NCBI GenBank assembly: GCA_030789695.1
Contig: CM061141.1
Location: forward strand, 197,233,689-197,297,688
DNA: 64,000 bases
Direction: 5' to 3'
Origin: Scilla litardierei
Taxonomy: Eukaryota; Streptophyta; Magnoliopsida; Asparagales; Asparagaceae
Shown here: positions 1 through 10,322 of the stretch, piece by piece
How the letters are laid out: each line of letters opens with the position of its first letter
Position numbering within the stretch: position 1 is the stretch's first letter
Notes under the pieces: generated by a model
Seen by the model: only the letters and a program-made list of their open reading frames with translations
Databases searched by the model: none
Told to the model about the DNA's origin: nothing
Program-made: the position numbers and the translations under genes

Positions 1-1821
1 GATGTCAGGTTCAGATCAGAAAGAAGCCTCAAAACCAACTCCGCCTTCTTTCTTTGGCTTGCAAGCATCACGCCAAGCCCAGATTTTACTCCTCCCCCAT
101 ATGAAGTTTCGGCACATAGATGTCAATGTACGCAGTACAGTAGATGGGATTCTGTAAACTTGTGACCAAAAGCTAATCATACCATAAATCACAGTTATAA
201 CCAGCTCGATGCGTCCCGAGATGGAAAGTGACTTTGAGGTCCATCCACTCATTCGCTTCCTGCATTTATCAATGAGGCAGCTATACATGCAAGTTTTGGG
301 GGTATTTTGAAGACAATGGGAGGCCCAGATAAGTAGTGAAGATGTTAGAGTGTTTGGCTCCCAGGTGATCAGCAAGTGCCCCAGGGTTATTAGTTCCTTT
401 ACTAAACATAGCAAGGCTCTTCTCCCAATTAACATCAAGTCCCGTGAAATTTTTAAATTCCTCCAGCAACTGTTTGAGGCCCTGAAGAGATTTGAAATTG
501 GCTCGGCAGAATACAAGTAGATCATCAGCAAACAGGAGGTACGAAACAGATCCTGACCTTCTCATAGGATGAATGGTACTTTTTGTAATGGCCTTCTCAA
601 TAAGGAGAGTAAAAGCTTCCATAACTTGACAAACAAATAGGGAGACAGTGGGTCACCCTGCCTGAGGCCTCTATTGCCTTCAAAGTAGCCGGCCGGTGAA
701 CCATTGATCATAACCGAGTAAGAAGGTGTAGAAATGCACTCTTTAATCAAGTTAATGAAAGAGGACCCAAACCCCATTTGATGCAAAATATAATAAATAA
801 ACTCTCTGTTTACGCTGTCAAATGCTTTTCTAAGGTCCAATTTCAGACAAGCCCTGGAGCCCATAGGGTTGCTGAAATCTCTGATCTGTTCATGGGCTAA
901 CAAGGTGCTATCAGAGAGTAACTGACCTTGTAGGAAAGCAGCCTGATTGGGAGATACCAAGTGATGAATTATTCTTTTCAGCCTGCTGCAGATGATTTTA
1001 CTGATAATTTTGTAGATAACATTACAGCAGGGGCAATCGGTCTATAGTCACCCAGATTGGAAGCATTAGATCCTTTAGGTACCAAAGTAAGGAAGGTATG
1101 GTTGAATTGACGGAGAATCCTTCCTGTCCTGAAGAAAGTTGTACAACATCAATCACATCCGCAACAATAAGATTCCAGTTAAATTGGTAAAAGAAACCAA
1201 TGAATCCATCAGGCCCAGGAGCCTTGTTCGCATTTATTTGGAAAGCAGCCTCCTTGATCTCCTCTGCCGAAACCATTCTTTCCAGCCATATGGCAGCTTC
1301 ATGTTTTAATTTCTTTTTGGGAACAAGCCTAGGGAAAACTGACCAATAATGTGTTTGATTGTATAGATCTTCATAAAATTTTACAGCATCTGATTTGAGC
1401 TCCTCATACGAAATACTTTGTTGCACATTCACATCCACCAAATGCATAATATTATTGTGGCCTTGTCTCGCCCTCATAGCATTGTAGATGAACCTGGTAT
1501 TCTTATCCCCTAAATTTAGCCAGTCTTGCCTGCTTTTTTGCCTGTACATTTCTTCCTCGAAACCCAAGAGGTCAGCCATCTCATTTGATAATTTGGATTC
1601 TCTCATTTGCAGGTTATAGTCATAATGTATTGCCATTTCTTTCTTGACCTCTTCAAGCTGGTCACGACACTTAAAGATAGAATTGTTAGCATGGTGCAAC
1701 CTGGCCCAGGTGCGCAAATCTAACTTCAGCTGACTGAGCTTCTTCGCCAGACAGTACATATGAGATCCTCTTATACTTTGGTGCCAGGAAGTATGAAGGA
1801 TTTCTTGATAACCAGGCAAGC
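1..1821 (-). pseudogene. L1-type LINE, reverse transcriptase part of ORF2 (broken, runs off the window)
   Basis: This is the reverse transcriptase half of a plant L1-type LINE ORF2 on the minus strand. Readable pieces in order are 1819-1022 (linker and start of RT, with KAPGPDGF), 960-562 (NQAAFLQGQLL, KLDLRKAFDSVNREF, RQGDPLSPYLFV), 622-281 (catalytic LLFADDLLVF) and 531-16 (SGRIELV, FIWG). Comparison with the nearly intact LINE at 15073-18873 shows frameshifts near 1030, near 635 and near 295, so it cannot encode a working enzyme. The endonuclease half of the same element lies at 9135-9893. The two halves are separated only by the LTR element at 1822-9134, and the reading frame continues across the two junctions once one target-duplication copy is discounted. 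The 3' end is outside the window. Confidence 0.93.
1817..1821. repeat. Target site duplication, left copy (CAAGC)
   Basis: CAAGC immediately precedes the LTR element and is repeated at 9135-9139 immediately after it. A 5 bp duplication is what LTR-element integrases make. It proves that 1822-9134 inserted as one unit into the LINE. Confidence 0.95.
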
Positions 1822-2881
1822 TGACTGGCGCCCCGTTTACGGTTTGGGCGCGGTGTCGTTTTACCGCAAGTGCACGGTTAGTGTAGGGTGTGGGTTTATC
1901 GAACTCAGGGAGGTGGATGGCTTGAATGGCTACTAGCCTCGCATAGGTTGTGTGCTAGCTACACGGATGATATGGGTGAATTGTAGAAATAAAAGAAAGA
2001 AATGAAAATGACACAAAATGAATCCCCGCTAACACGGGCTAGAGCACTCATGACACTTGGCATTTGACTTGACCCAGGGTGAGACATTGCCCCAAAAGGT
2101 GGTACCTAGCGTCCATGGCCCGATATTCCGGTCGGTGCCAATCACGCTAGGCCTACCCGGTTCCGGACGGTGGGCATTCCCATGTCCATTAACACCTTCC
2201 GAAACCGGGAGCATTGAGGCCACAATGATAACTCTCAACACTTCGTCCAAACCGTTCCCACGCGTGAGGACTCGATGTCTACACTATAGGCGTGAGCTGT
2301 GGCTAGGGAGTCAACCGCCAAATTTATTCCCCCTTGGCCCGACGGTCAGAGGCGGTCTTTCTCCCGCCAATGACAATGAAACACCCCCGCGTAACCCTAA
2401 TGGCCAAATAGGTCAAATGTGATTTCTAGCAATACATCGAAGCGGATCTTGACTGGACAAGCACCGGACCCCAACCCCCAACACAACTAGTGTGTCGTCG
2501 TACGAATTGGACCCAGATTGCTAGAAATCCCCATTGACGCATTTCATCGAACACATGCCATGCAACCAAGTCAAATGAAACAACCCAAGCATCAATCCTA
2601 CCCTAACCCGTATTAGGGTTCATCAACACTACTCCATGGTGAGAAACATAAAGACAAGCAAAACAAATAACATACAAACATTCACCATTGAGCAAAATGA
2701 AAACAACACAATACAATAGAAAATGAGAGAAGAAAAATACTTATCTTGATTCGAATCCAACAATCCGGTACAAGATTTATTGAGCAAAGACCTAATCTAA
2801 TCTACCCTAAGCCTCCCAACAAAGGGGCTGAAAAAGCCCTAAAAACTAGAGAAGAATTCCCCAAAGTCGTGCTCCAACTTC

Positions 2882-2892
2882 CCTTTTATAAG
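2882..2892 (-). promoter_or_regulatory. LTR TATA box (LARD-like element, left LTR)
   Basis: On the minus strand this reads TTATAAAAGG, a strong TATA box, just downstream of the palindromic word cluster. The same sequence is in the other LTR at about 8294-8304. Promoter function is inferred from sequence alone. Confidence 0.55.
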
Positions 2893-2940
2893 CCCACTCA
2901 AAACCCAAACGGTTCGGGTCCAAAACTGTCAAAACAGGCC

Positions 2941-3576
2941 CACCCGATTGGGTGGAAGTTCACCCGATCAGGTGGACAGAAACAGAGACTCAAAACGGCA
3001 GAAATTGATCTCACCCGGTCGGGTGGAAACTCACCTGATCGGGTGAAATGAAATTCTAGACTGCTTCCAATTTCAGCACATAGCTGCGCTCAGAAAATTC
3101 CAGAAAAATTTAGAAAAATCGGATTTGAGCATGCGACCTATCGTTGGAAACCTAACGACATTGCCGATGCTAGAAAAATAAGAGATCACCCAAAATGCTT
3201 CTGGAATGATAGCAGATCTTCAATGAATGAGTAGCGGTGCGCGAAAGGGGACGAAAAGGCCACCCGATCGGTTGAAATATCAACCGATCGGGTGAGCAGC
3301 TTGTTGCTTCGGCCGTCGCCTTCGGGAGCATCAACCGGGCGCAAAGGAGAGCCGGTGGCGTGATCGGGTCGTCCTTCGGAGGAATCGGCTACAGATGAAC
3401 CGATCGGGTGAAGGTCACCTGATCGGTTGGAATTCAGCTCTATTTTCTCGAGAACTCTGTTGGGATGAACCGGTCGGCGAACCGTTCGGTTGACTTTGCT
3501 CCTCGCTCTAGCTTCAGTCCGGGTCGGACACGCATGCATCACCCGATCGGTTGGCTGTGTCCAACCGATCGGGTGG
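2941..3576. repeat. Cluster of CACCCGATCGGGTG-type palindromic words in the LTR
   Basis: About a dozen variants of a 14-15 bp self-complementary word occur here. Examples are 2941-2955, 2961-2975, 3012-3026, 3032-3046, 3261-3274, 3281-3294, 3398-3410, 3416-3430, 3540-3554 and 3561-3576. The half-sites come in two forms, CACCCGAT and CAACCGAT, which combine as full or hybrid palindromes. The equivalent cluster in the right LTR spans about 8352-8889. Confidence 0.85.
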
Positions 3577-3821
3577 GGGCTGAAAAGTGGCAATCTTGGT
3601 CGTTTGACCCCCTGGATCACGCGTGACCCCTCCCGTTGCTCCGGGGACTCATGATATCGTCGTTTTATGTCCCAAATGCTAGAAATTCCCGCAAAATAAC
3701 AAAAACATGGAAAAGTGAAAGAAAACGAGAAAACACGAGAAAACGAATACAAGACGGCGGTAAATAATGGAAAAACACGGGAGAAAACGTGCGCAAATAT
3801 ATGAAAAATAAACGCACGTCA

Positions 3822-3835
3822 AAATCCCCCAAGCT
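3822..3835 (-). other. Polypurine tract of the LARD-like element
   Basis: On the minus strand AGCTTGGGGGATTT directly abuts the first base of the 3' LTR. This is the expected site of plus-strand DNA priming. A short CTCG-TCCT-CGAG stem-loop lies just upstream on that strand, at about 3845-3856. Confidence 0.8.
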
Positions 3836-5632
3836 GAACTCTTCCTCGTCCTCGAGAAAGACGAGTGAGAGTAGGAGCTCTGAGAGAGAAAATAGAGAGA
3901 AAGAGAGAAAAAGAAAACTCTATATCCTAGTTCGCCCGTTAGGGCCAACAAAATCAAAAACGACACACCAAGCAAGCAAACACCAAATCACATCACTAAA
4001 CTAAGGAATACGAGTCCAGACAAATGCTGTGGGCCCACGCGGTGAAGCGCGAGTGAGTGTGGTCGTGTGTTAGCAGACGGTGTCACTATCTACATTGTAC
4101 AATAAAGCTCGATATACACAAATCCAAGAAATGACCCAAATATCGATTCGATTCGAATTAAGCGGTGAATATATAGCTCAAGCATCCATGAGAATAGAGC
4201 GAGAATCGAAACATATCATGCGTCAAGGACTCCACAACTAGGGTTAAGGAAATCACCACACTATAGCCTAGATAATCGCTAGAAGGTCCCTATGCCAAGT
4301 GTTTTCGAAAACGATGGGGGTTGAGATGATGTGGAGTAGAACACTCGGTGCAAATTCTCGCCTTCCCTTTATTCTCGGTAGATAGGAAAAATATTCACAT
4401 TGGAAATTTTTGGGTTTTGGGCATTTGTATTTTTTTTGGATTTTTGGATATACATATTTTTTTTCTTCTTTTTTTCTTTCCTTTTTCTGGGTTTTTCTTT
4501 TCTCTCCTTTTTGGATTTTTGGATATTGGGATATATACACGTGTACTCTCCCAAGTGGGAGAACGGTACACGACGAGGGGATTTGCACCAAGTAAAATAA
4601 AAAAGAAATCGGAATCTAAACACTTGGGCAAAGGAAACTATTCTCGCTAATTAGAGCATGGGCTAAATGGGTTATCCTAGTCCTTAATTGTGAAATCCCG
4701 ACACAAGCGAAATGAAGTACACGATATATATATATAGCATGCAGAAGCAGACAGGGGAAATAAATACCGCATATTCAAATCGAAGCATGATAATCTAGGG
4801 GTCATTCCTGGACAGGTATATAAAGTAAAATCACAAAGTAGAAGCACACCAACAGCTAGGCACGACGCACGACTCACAAAAAGCTAAGTGGACCCACGAT
4901 GCACGAAATGCAAGAGGACTCGATATCCTAGGGTTAGTGAATGTGATTATCGAAGCCGTGCAAGGTGTGCGTGTGATTTTCGTGGCAATATTCATCATAG
5001 GGTTCATCTCTAGGAGAAAGAGATAAAAAGAAGAAAAGAAAAAGAAAAAGAAAAACACGGAGAAAAACGACTCAAATAATGAAGAAAAAGAAACAAATGA
5101 CGCATGAAGTGCGACTCCCCCAAGCTGAAACTTGCATTGTCCTCAATGCAATAGTAGTGAATACGGGAGGTCAATGAAAATATAGAGGAGTTACGCACCG
5201 ACACAAAAAATGAAAACCACGAAAAATACACGAACGAAACATGAAAATAAAGAAAAAGAAACATACAGAATAAAAGATATAAAACGCAACGAAGGACTCA
5301 AAGACACAAACACACGACAACGACACATGAAAACATGCACACAAAAGTCGATTTCCCCAAAGCTGAACATGAAAATGCTAGCAAAATAATATGATCAATG
5401 GGGATGTAGAGATATGCTAGGGGAAAATCGGAAAAGAAAGAAATCAGAATGCAGGAGAGACAGTCTGCTCGTTCTCCTCGGAAGAGGATGTGGGGTGAAA
5501 TGATAGAAGGGCACGACATGATGGGTTATTATGATGAAAAAGCAAATCCTAGATACGCTCCCCTCACTAATGAGAGGAGACGAGATTATTCAAATCTAAA
5601 CTAGAAAGCAGTAAATTTTTACACTACTGTAT
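3836..5632 (-). other. Interior of the LARD-like element, no coding sequence recognised
   Basis: Nearly 1.8 kb with no recognisable protein. About 4340-4520 is a T-rich, C/T-biased low-complexity block. The polypurine-type motif seen next to the 3' LTR recurs at 5114-5130, where it is preceded on the minus strand by a perfect hairpin (TTGCATTG, TCCT loop, CAATGCAA at 5132-5151). A weaker copy lies at about 5348-5365. Open frames in this stretch are rich in K/R or F/S and look like translated low-complexity DNA. Confidence 0.6.
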
Positions 5633-6316
5633 TTAGATACACCTGAGCATATGCGGATCCAAGATCTGAAGTGGGGCAGGTAGCTGCTCTAACTGCTCCT
5701 TCTGTGGCTCCGCCAGAATCGCTGTGCCACGTGTGCCAATGGACCCAAGCAATGCACCTCCAAGCATCCTTAGTAGGTAACCACCTGTGACCTGCAAAGG
5801 ATGAGGTGCATTAGTCCATGGCAAGAAATTATTTCCCAAAATAAATGTATCCCAGAGATAATCGTCAACATAAGATGGAAAAATAATAAAAGGGTGACGA
5901 ATACTCCCTGAGAATGGGTCGCTATCCTCTGTACTAGCGACGACCAAATCCTCGCTCTCCATGCGAAGTGGCTCTCCAGGTGGTGACACACCGCAGCATA
6001 CCTCAAGGGAAATAGATCCTGTGTCCTGCGAGAGATATGGTGTGTCAAATATATATGAGTCTAAATAAATAGGAAGTGAAAAGCGAGACTTAAATGTGGA
6101 GTGAGAGTGAGTATGAAAATCTCCCTAAATAGGGGCAATATGCTCAAGTAGATGCTCAGCCGCAGAAGAAGTGGAGCGTGAAGGTAGAGGTAGGTGTGGC
6201 TCGGGCTCCATGAAGTGGACGATCGTATCCAAGCCCTCAAGCACATCCTCCTCGACGATATGCTCATACTCCACCATCTGCCCGATGTCCTGAATGACAT
6301 CCTCGTGGTTGACCAC
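5633..6316 (-). pseudogene. Downstream remnant of the LARD gag-like region
   Basis: Two overlapping frames (5989-5633 and 6316-6125) give 118 and 63 residue peptides, acidic in part, in line with the ORF at 6985-6332 but interrupted by stops. The 6316-6125 peptide continues the acidic character of that ORF. I recognise no conserved domain, in particular no protease DSG or DTG motif. It is probably the decayed C-terminal part of the same coding region. Confidence 0.4.
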
Positions 6317-6331
6317 GGACCAAGGAAGAAG

Positions 6332-6985
6332 CTACGACAGAGATGGCTGTTGAGGTGGATGTAGAGCGGACCCCTCGTATGTGGTCGTGGTGTCCTCGTC
6401 CTCACGCACATCCTCCTCGCCGGTATGCATAATCTCTGTAAACTCCTCAGTGCTCTCATAGGACTCATATGGGGTATCCAAATCAGGACAAGAAGTCTCT
6501 CCTACAGATCCTATAGAAATCACCCCATCCTCACTATCATCATCAAAAAATGATTCGTCATCCAAGTGGTAGTGATGGAAAAATGGGGTATCGGCTTGAG
6601 ATGTGTCTATGGTGGACGATGGCATGGTGGTCTCAACCATGAAAGTGGGTATATCCTCTTCTTCATCCCCTCTCCTCGGTGTCGGCTCGGTGATTGGTAC
6701 CATCAAGTTTTGTAATATTTGGCCTGTGTTAAACATGGCACTTTCAAGGAGAGACACGAGGCTTGATTCTTCTTGTGTTTGTGGAGGGGTATAAGGTTGA
6801 GGAAATGGATGGGAGGTGTTTGTGCTAAGGTCGTGGGAAAATTTTTGGCCCTGGAGTGGGGGGAGGCTCTCGAGCGTAAATGGGCAATCATAATACACAT
6901 GCCCCGCCATCCCACAAGTCTCACAAACCACAACCGAATAAGGATCGTTTCCTCCCATCTGAGCATCGAAATTTGATCTCCACAT
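6332..6985 (-). CDS. Gag-like protein with one CCHC zinc knuckle and an acidic tail
   Basis: A 217-residue ORF starting about 220 bases after the primer binding site, in the usual position of gag. Residues 21-34 form a CCHC knuckle (CETCGMAGHVYYDC, C-X2-C-X4-H-X4-C), the RNA-binding element of retrotransposon Gag. The rest is proline-rich and then strongly acidic (EEEDIP, DDDSEDG, EDVREDED). The large capsid-forming domain that normally precedes the knuckle is missing, so only a knuckle plus an acidic tail remains. It may be a truncated gag or a reduced protein kept by a non-autonomous family. The family-level assignment is confident; whether it is expressed is unknown. Confidence 0.65.
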   Translation of the reverse strand: MWRSNFDAQMGGNDPYSVVVCETCGMAGHVYYDCPFTLESLPPLQGQKFSHDLSTNTSHPFPQPYTPPQTQEESSLVSLLESAMFNTGQILQNLMVPITEPTPRRGDEEEDIPTFMVETTMPSSTIDTSQADTPFFHHYHLDDESFFDDDSEDGVISIGSVGETSCPDLDTPYESYESTEEFTEIMHTGEEDVREDEDTTTTYEGSALHPPQQPSLS

Positions 6986-7206
6986 GGTTACACCAAAGAT
7001 ACCTGGACAACAAAAATAAGAAAACTAGAGAGGAGCGTCAATAGTACAAGAAAATAACAAAAAGATAATATAATGTTGGGGGAAAATTTTCTTGGTTATT
7101 GAATTTTTTTTAAAAAAAATAAAAAAAATAAAAAAAGAAAAAGAAATTTTTTGTGTTTTTATGCGTAGTCTAACGAACCCAAGCTAAGCTAAAATCAAAC
7201 CGAATG

Positions 7207-7226
7207 CCTCCCCGGCAACGGTGCCA
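7207..7226 (-). other. Primer binding site, tRNA-Asp type
   Basis: On the minus strand TGGCACCGTTGCCGGGGAGG lies 6 bases inside the 5' LTR. It matches the complement of the plant tRNA-Asp 3' end (TGGCGCCGTTGCCGGGGA, recalled) with one mismatch. Tat and Athila elements commonly use this primer. Confidence 0.85.
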
Positions 7227-7232
7227 AAAACT

Positions 7233-9134
7233 TGACCGGCGCCCCGTTTACGGTTTGGACGCGGTGTCATTTTACCGCAAGTGCACGGTTAGTGTAGGGT
7301 GCGGGTTTATCGAACTCAGGGAGGTGGATGGCTTGAATGGCTACTAGCCTCGCCTAGGTTGTGTGCTAGATACGCGGATGATATGGGTGAAGTGTAGAAA
7401 TAAAAGAAAGAAATGAAAATGACACAAAATGAATCCCCGCTAACACGGGCTAGAGCACTCAAGACACTTGGCATTTGACTTGACCCAGGGTGAGACATTG
7501 CCCGCAAAAAGTGGTACCTAGCGTCCATGGCCCGATATTCCGGTCGGTACCAAGCACGCTAGGCCTACCCGGTTCCGAACGGTGGGCATTCCCATGTCCA
7601 TTAATACCTTCCGCAACCGGGAGCATTAAGGCCACACTGATAACTCCCAACACTTCGTCCAAGCCGTTCCCACGCGTGAGGATACGATGTCTACACTAGG
7701 GGCGTGAGCTGTGGCTAGGGAGTCAACCGCCAAGTTTATTCCCCCTTGGCCCGACGGTCAGAGGCGGTCTTTCTCCCACCAATGACAATGAAACACCCCC
7801 GCGTAACCCTAATGGCCAAATAGGTCAAATGTGATTTCTAGCAATACATCGAAGCAATCTTGACTGGACAAGCACCAGACCCCAACCCCCAACACAACTA
7901 GTGTGTCGTCGTACGAATTGGACCCAGATTGCTAGAAATCTCCATTGACGCATTTCATCGAACACATGCCATGCAACCAAGTCAAATGAAACAACCCAAG
8001 CATCAATCCTACCCTAACCCGTATTAGGGTTCATCAACACTACTCCATGGTGAGAAACATAAAGACAAGCAAAACAAATAACATACAAACATTCACCATT
8101 GAGCAAAATGAAAACAACACAATACAATAGAAAATGAGAGAAGAAAAATACTTATCTTGATTCGAATCCAACAATCCGGTACATGATTTATTGAGCAAAG
8201 ACCTAATCTAATCTACCCTAAGCCTCCCAACAAAGGGGCTGAAAAATCCCTAAAAAACTAGAGAAGAATTCTCCAAAGTCGTGCTCCAACTTCCCTTTTA
8301 TAAGCCCCCTCAAAACCCAACCGGTTCGGGTCCAAAACTGTCAAAACAAGCCCACCCGATCGGGTGGAAGTTCACCCGATCTGGTGGACAGAAACAGAGA
8401 CTCAAAACGGCAGAAATTGATCTCACCCGGTCGGGTGGAAACTCACCCGATCGGGTGAAATGAAATTCCAGACTGTTGCCAATTTCAGCACATAGCTGCG
8501 CTCAGAAAATTCCAGAAAAATTTAGAAAAATCGGATTTGGGCATGCGACCTATCGTTGGAAATCTAACGACGATGCCGATGCTAGAAAAATAAGAGATCT
8601 CTCAAAATCCTTCTGGAATGATAGCAGATCTTCAATGAATGAACAGCGGTGCGCGAAAGGAGAGCTGGTGGCGTGACCGGGTCGTCCTTCGGAGGAATCG
8701 GCTACAGATTAACCGATCGGGTGAAGGTCACCCGATCGGTTGGAATTCAGCTCCATTTTCCCGAGAACTCTGTTTGGATGAACCGGTCGGTGAACCGGTC
8801 GGTTGACTTTGCTCCTCGCTCTAGCTTCAGTCCGGGTCGGACACGCGTGCATCACCCGATCGGTTGGATGTGTCCAACCGATCGGGTGGGGGCTGAAAAG
8901 TGGCAATCTTGGTCGTTTGATCCCCTGGATCACGCGTGACCCCTCCCGTTGCTCCGGGGACTCATGATATCGTCGTTTTATGTCCCAAATGCTAGAAATT
9001 CCTGCAAAATAACAAAAACACGAAAAAGTGAAAGAAAACAAGAAAACACGAGAAAACGAATACAAGACGGCGGTAAATAATGGAAAAACACGGGAGAAAA
9101 CGTGCGCAAATATATGAAAAATAAACGCACGTCA
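7233..9134 (-). repeat. LARD-like element, 5' LTR (right copy, 1902 bp)
   Basis: This copy begins TGACCGGCGCCCC and ends CGCACGTCA, and is collinear with 1822-3821. It lacks about 100 bp after GCGCGAAAGG near 8655, where the left LTR continues with two extra palindromic words. The deletion joins two GCGAAAGG/GCAAAGG-like direct repeats, pointing to slippage or illegitimate recombination. Confidence 0.93.
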
Positions 9135-9893
9135 CAAGCGTACCCAAGGATTGAAAAACTTAAAAGGTTTAGGGTCAGATTGTACCTATGTATGGAGATT
9201 CAGCAACATTGGAGAATGATCACTGGTTTGAGGGTCTAAGTATGTAACAAAGGAATCCGGGAGTTTATCTACCCAAGCATCGTTGCAAAGAACCCGATCC
9301 AATTGAGCAACTATGCGCCCCTTGCTAACCCGAGAATTCCTCCAGCTAAAACGATCACCAACACACTTGAGTTCTTGCAAGCAGCATTTAGACATACACA
9401 TGTTGAAATCCCATAACAAGCTCGCATCCAGTTTACGCCCTCCTAGTTTGTCTTTGGCATACAGTACACAATTGAAATCCTCGCCAACCAACCATGGTTC
9501 ATTAATAATTCTCAGGGCATCCTCTTCAAGCCTTTCCCATAATTCCTTCCTTTCCAACATGGAATTGCAGCCATATACTCCGGTAAAAGCAAATCCAAAG
9601 CCCCCCACATTGGAAACTCGGACAGTTACATGTTGCTTAGAGGAAGATTGAATAGTTACACTCCAAACCAACGGGTCAAATCCCATCAGAATGCGGCCAC
9701 CCTTATGAAGAGAGAAGTTGTCAGTGATGGTCCAGCTCTTATGAAAGAAAGACCTACTGTTAATCATACCTGACTTTAGTTTTGTTTCTAAAAGAACTAT
9801 AGCATAGGGTTTATACTTCTTAATCCTGTCCCTGAGATCTCTCCTATGCACAGAGTTGTTGAGTCCCCTTACATTCCAAATCAGAATAGTCAT
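9135..9893 (-). pseudogene. L1-type LINE, endonuclease part of ORF2 (broken)
   Basis: The minus-strand ORF from 9893 starts MTILIWNVRGLNN, the standard start of plant L1 ORF2. It encodes an APE-type endonuclease: LLETKL, GVYGCN, GEDFNCVL (usually GDFN) and TSDHSPMLL at the end. It stops at a TAG near 9186, where the relative at 15073-18873 has a glutamine codon in the same context. It then stays open to 9135, where the LTR element interrupts it. The coding sequence continues at 1821 going down. The element is dead: one stop here and several frameshifts in the RT half. Confidence 0.92.
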
Positions 9894-9895
9894 AG

Positions 9896-10258
9896 TTAAC
9901 TTGATGTTGAATGTCGCACCTGACTACCCTCCTTCAGGTGTACGCTTTTCCTTGTCGCTAATCCTACCGACAAGCTTGGAACCCCTTGCTTCTTATGTCT
10001 TACTGCTACAGATTCCTCCAGTAGGGTGGGTCGCTCAACATTCCAATCAGGGTTCACATAGGTTGGCTCTACCGGCAGTTCCACAATAGCACCTTCCGTG
10101 TTGGCTGATTTGATTTCAGAGTCACCAGATACTGATGAAGCTGCATGTTCATATTGTTGCTGTACTTCATGGATCGGGCTTTCAGGAAGTGATACTCCTA
10201 TATTAGCTGACTGGCTCCCAGCTTCAGCTATTTCAATTCCCATGTTTGATAAAGCCAC
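9896..10258 (-). pseudogene. L1-type LINE, C-terminal end of ORF1 (truncated)
   Basis: This 120-residue reading frame ends in a TAA two bases before the ORF2 ATG at 9893. It resembles the tail of ORF1 in the second LINE (NPDWNVERPTLLEES here, NPVWIVEESNL there). The DUF4283 and CCHC parts are absent, because the element runs into TA-rich DNA at about 10267 and is therefore 5'-truncated. Confidence 0.75.
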
Positions 10259-10304
10259 ATCTGGAAGCTAATATATATATCTACATATATATACTAGTTA
10301 TAAC

Positions 10305-10322
10305 CCGTGCCCGCGGGCACGG
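10305..10322 (-). other. Helitron 3' terminal hairpin
   Basis: CCGTGCCCGCGGGCACGG is an 18 bp perfect palindrome, 7 bases from the terminal CTAG. Helitrons use such a hairpin as the termination signal of rolling-circle transposition. Confidence 0.85.

Larger units (their letters stand above)
1822..3821 (-). repeat. LARD-like element, 3' LTR (left copy, 2000 bp)
   Basis: This copy begins TGACTGGCGCCCC and ends CGCACGTCA, and aligns along its whole length to 7233-9134. It keeps about 100 bp (roughly 3250-3350) that the other LTR has lost. Read on the minus strand it contains the palindrome clusters at 3576-2941 followed by a TATA box near 2890. Confidence 0.93.
1822..9134 (-). mobile_element. 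Non-autonomous LTR retrotransposon with long LTRs (LARD-like, Tat/Athila-type primer site)
   Basis: Two direct repeats (1822-3821 and 7233-9134), each bounded by TGAC...GTCA, enclose a 3.4 kb interior. The primer binding site and polypurine tract lie in the minus-strand order, and a CAAGC target duplication flanks the whole. The interior has no protease, reverse transcriptase or integrase. It has only an ORF with a single CCHC knuckle and an acidic tail (6332-6985), plus fragments after it. It must therefore depend on enzymes from an autonomous relative. The tRNA-Asp-type primer site suggests a derivative of the Tat/Athila side of Ty3/gypsy; this lineage is an inference. The LTRs carry visible substitutions and one large deletion, so it is older than the copia element at 25540. 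Confidence 0.92.

Noticed and set aside
4348..4650. Overlapping frames rich in F or K as small proteins
   Set aside because: They translate a T-rich low-complexity stretch inside the LARD-like element.
10305..10322. Rho-independent terminator
   Set aside because: The DNA is plant nuclear, and the hairpin sits 7 bases from a CTAG end, which fits a Helitron terminus.
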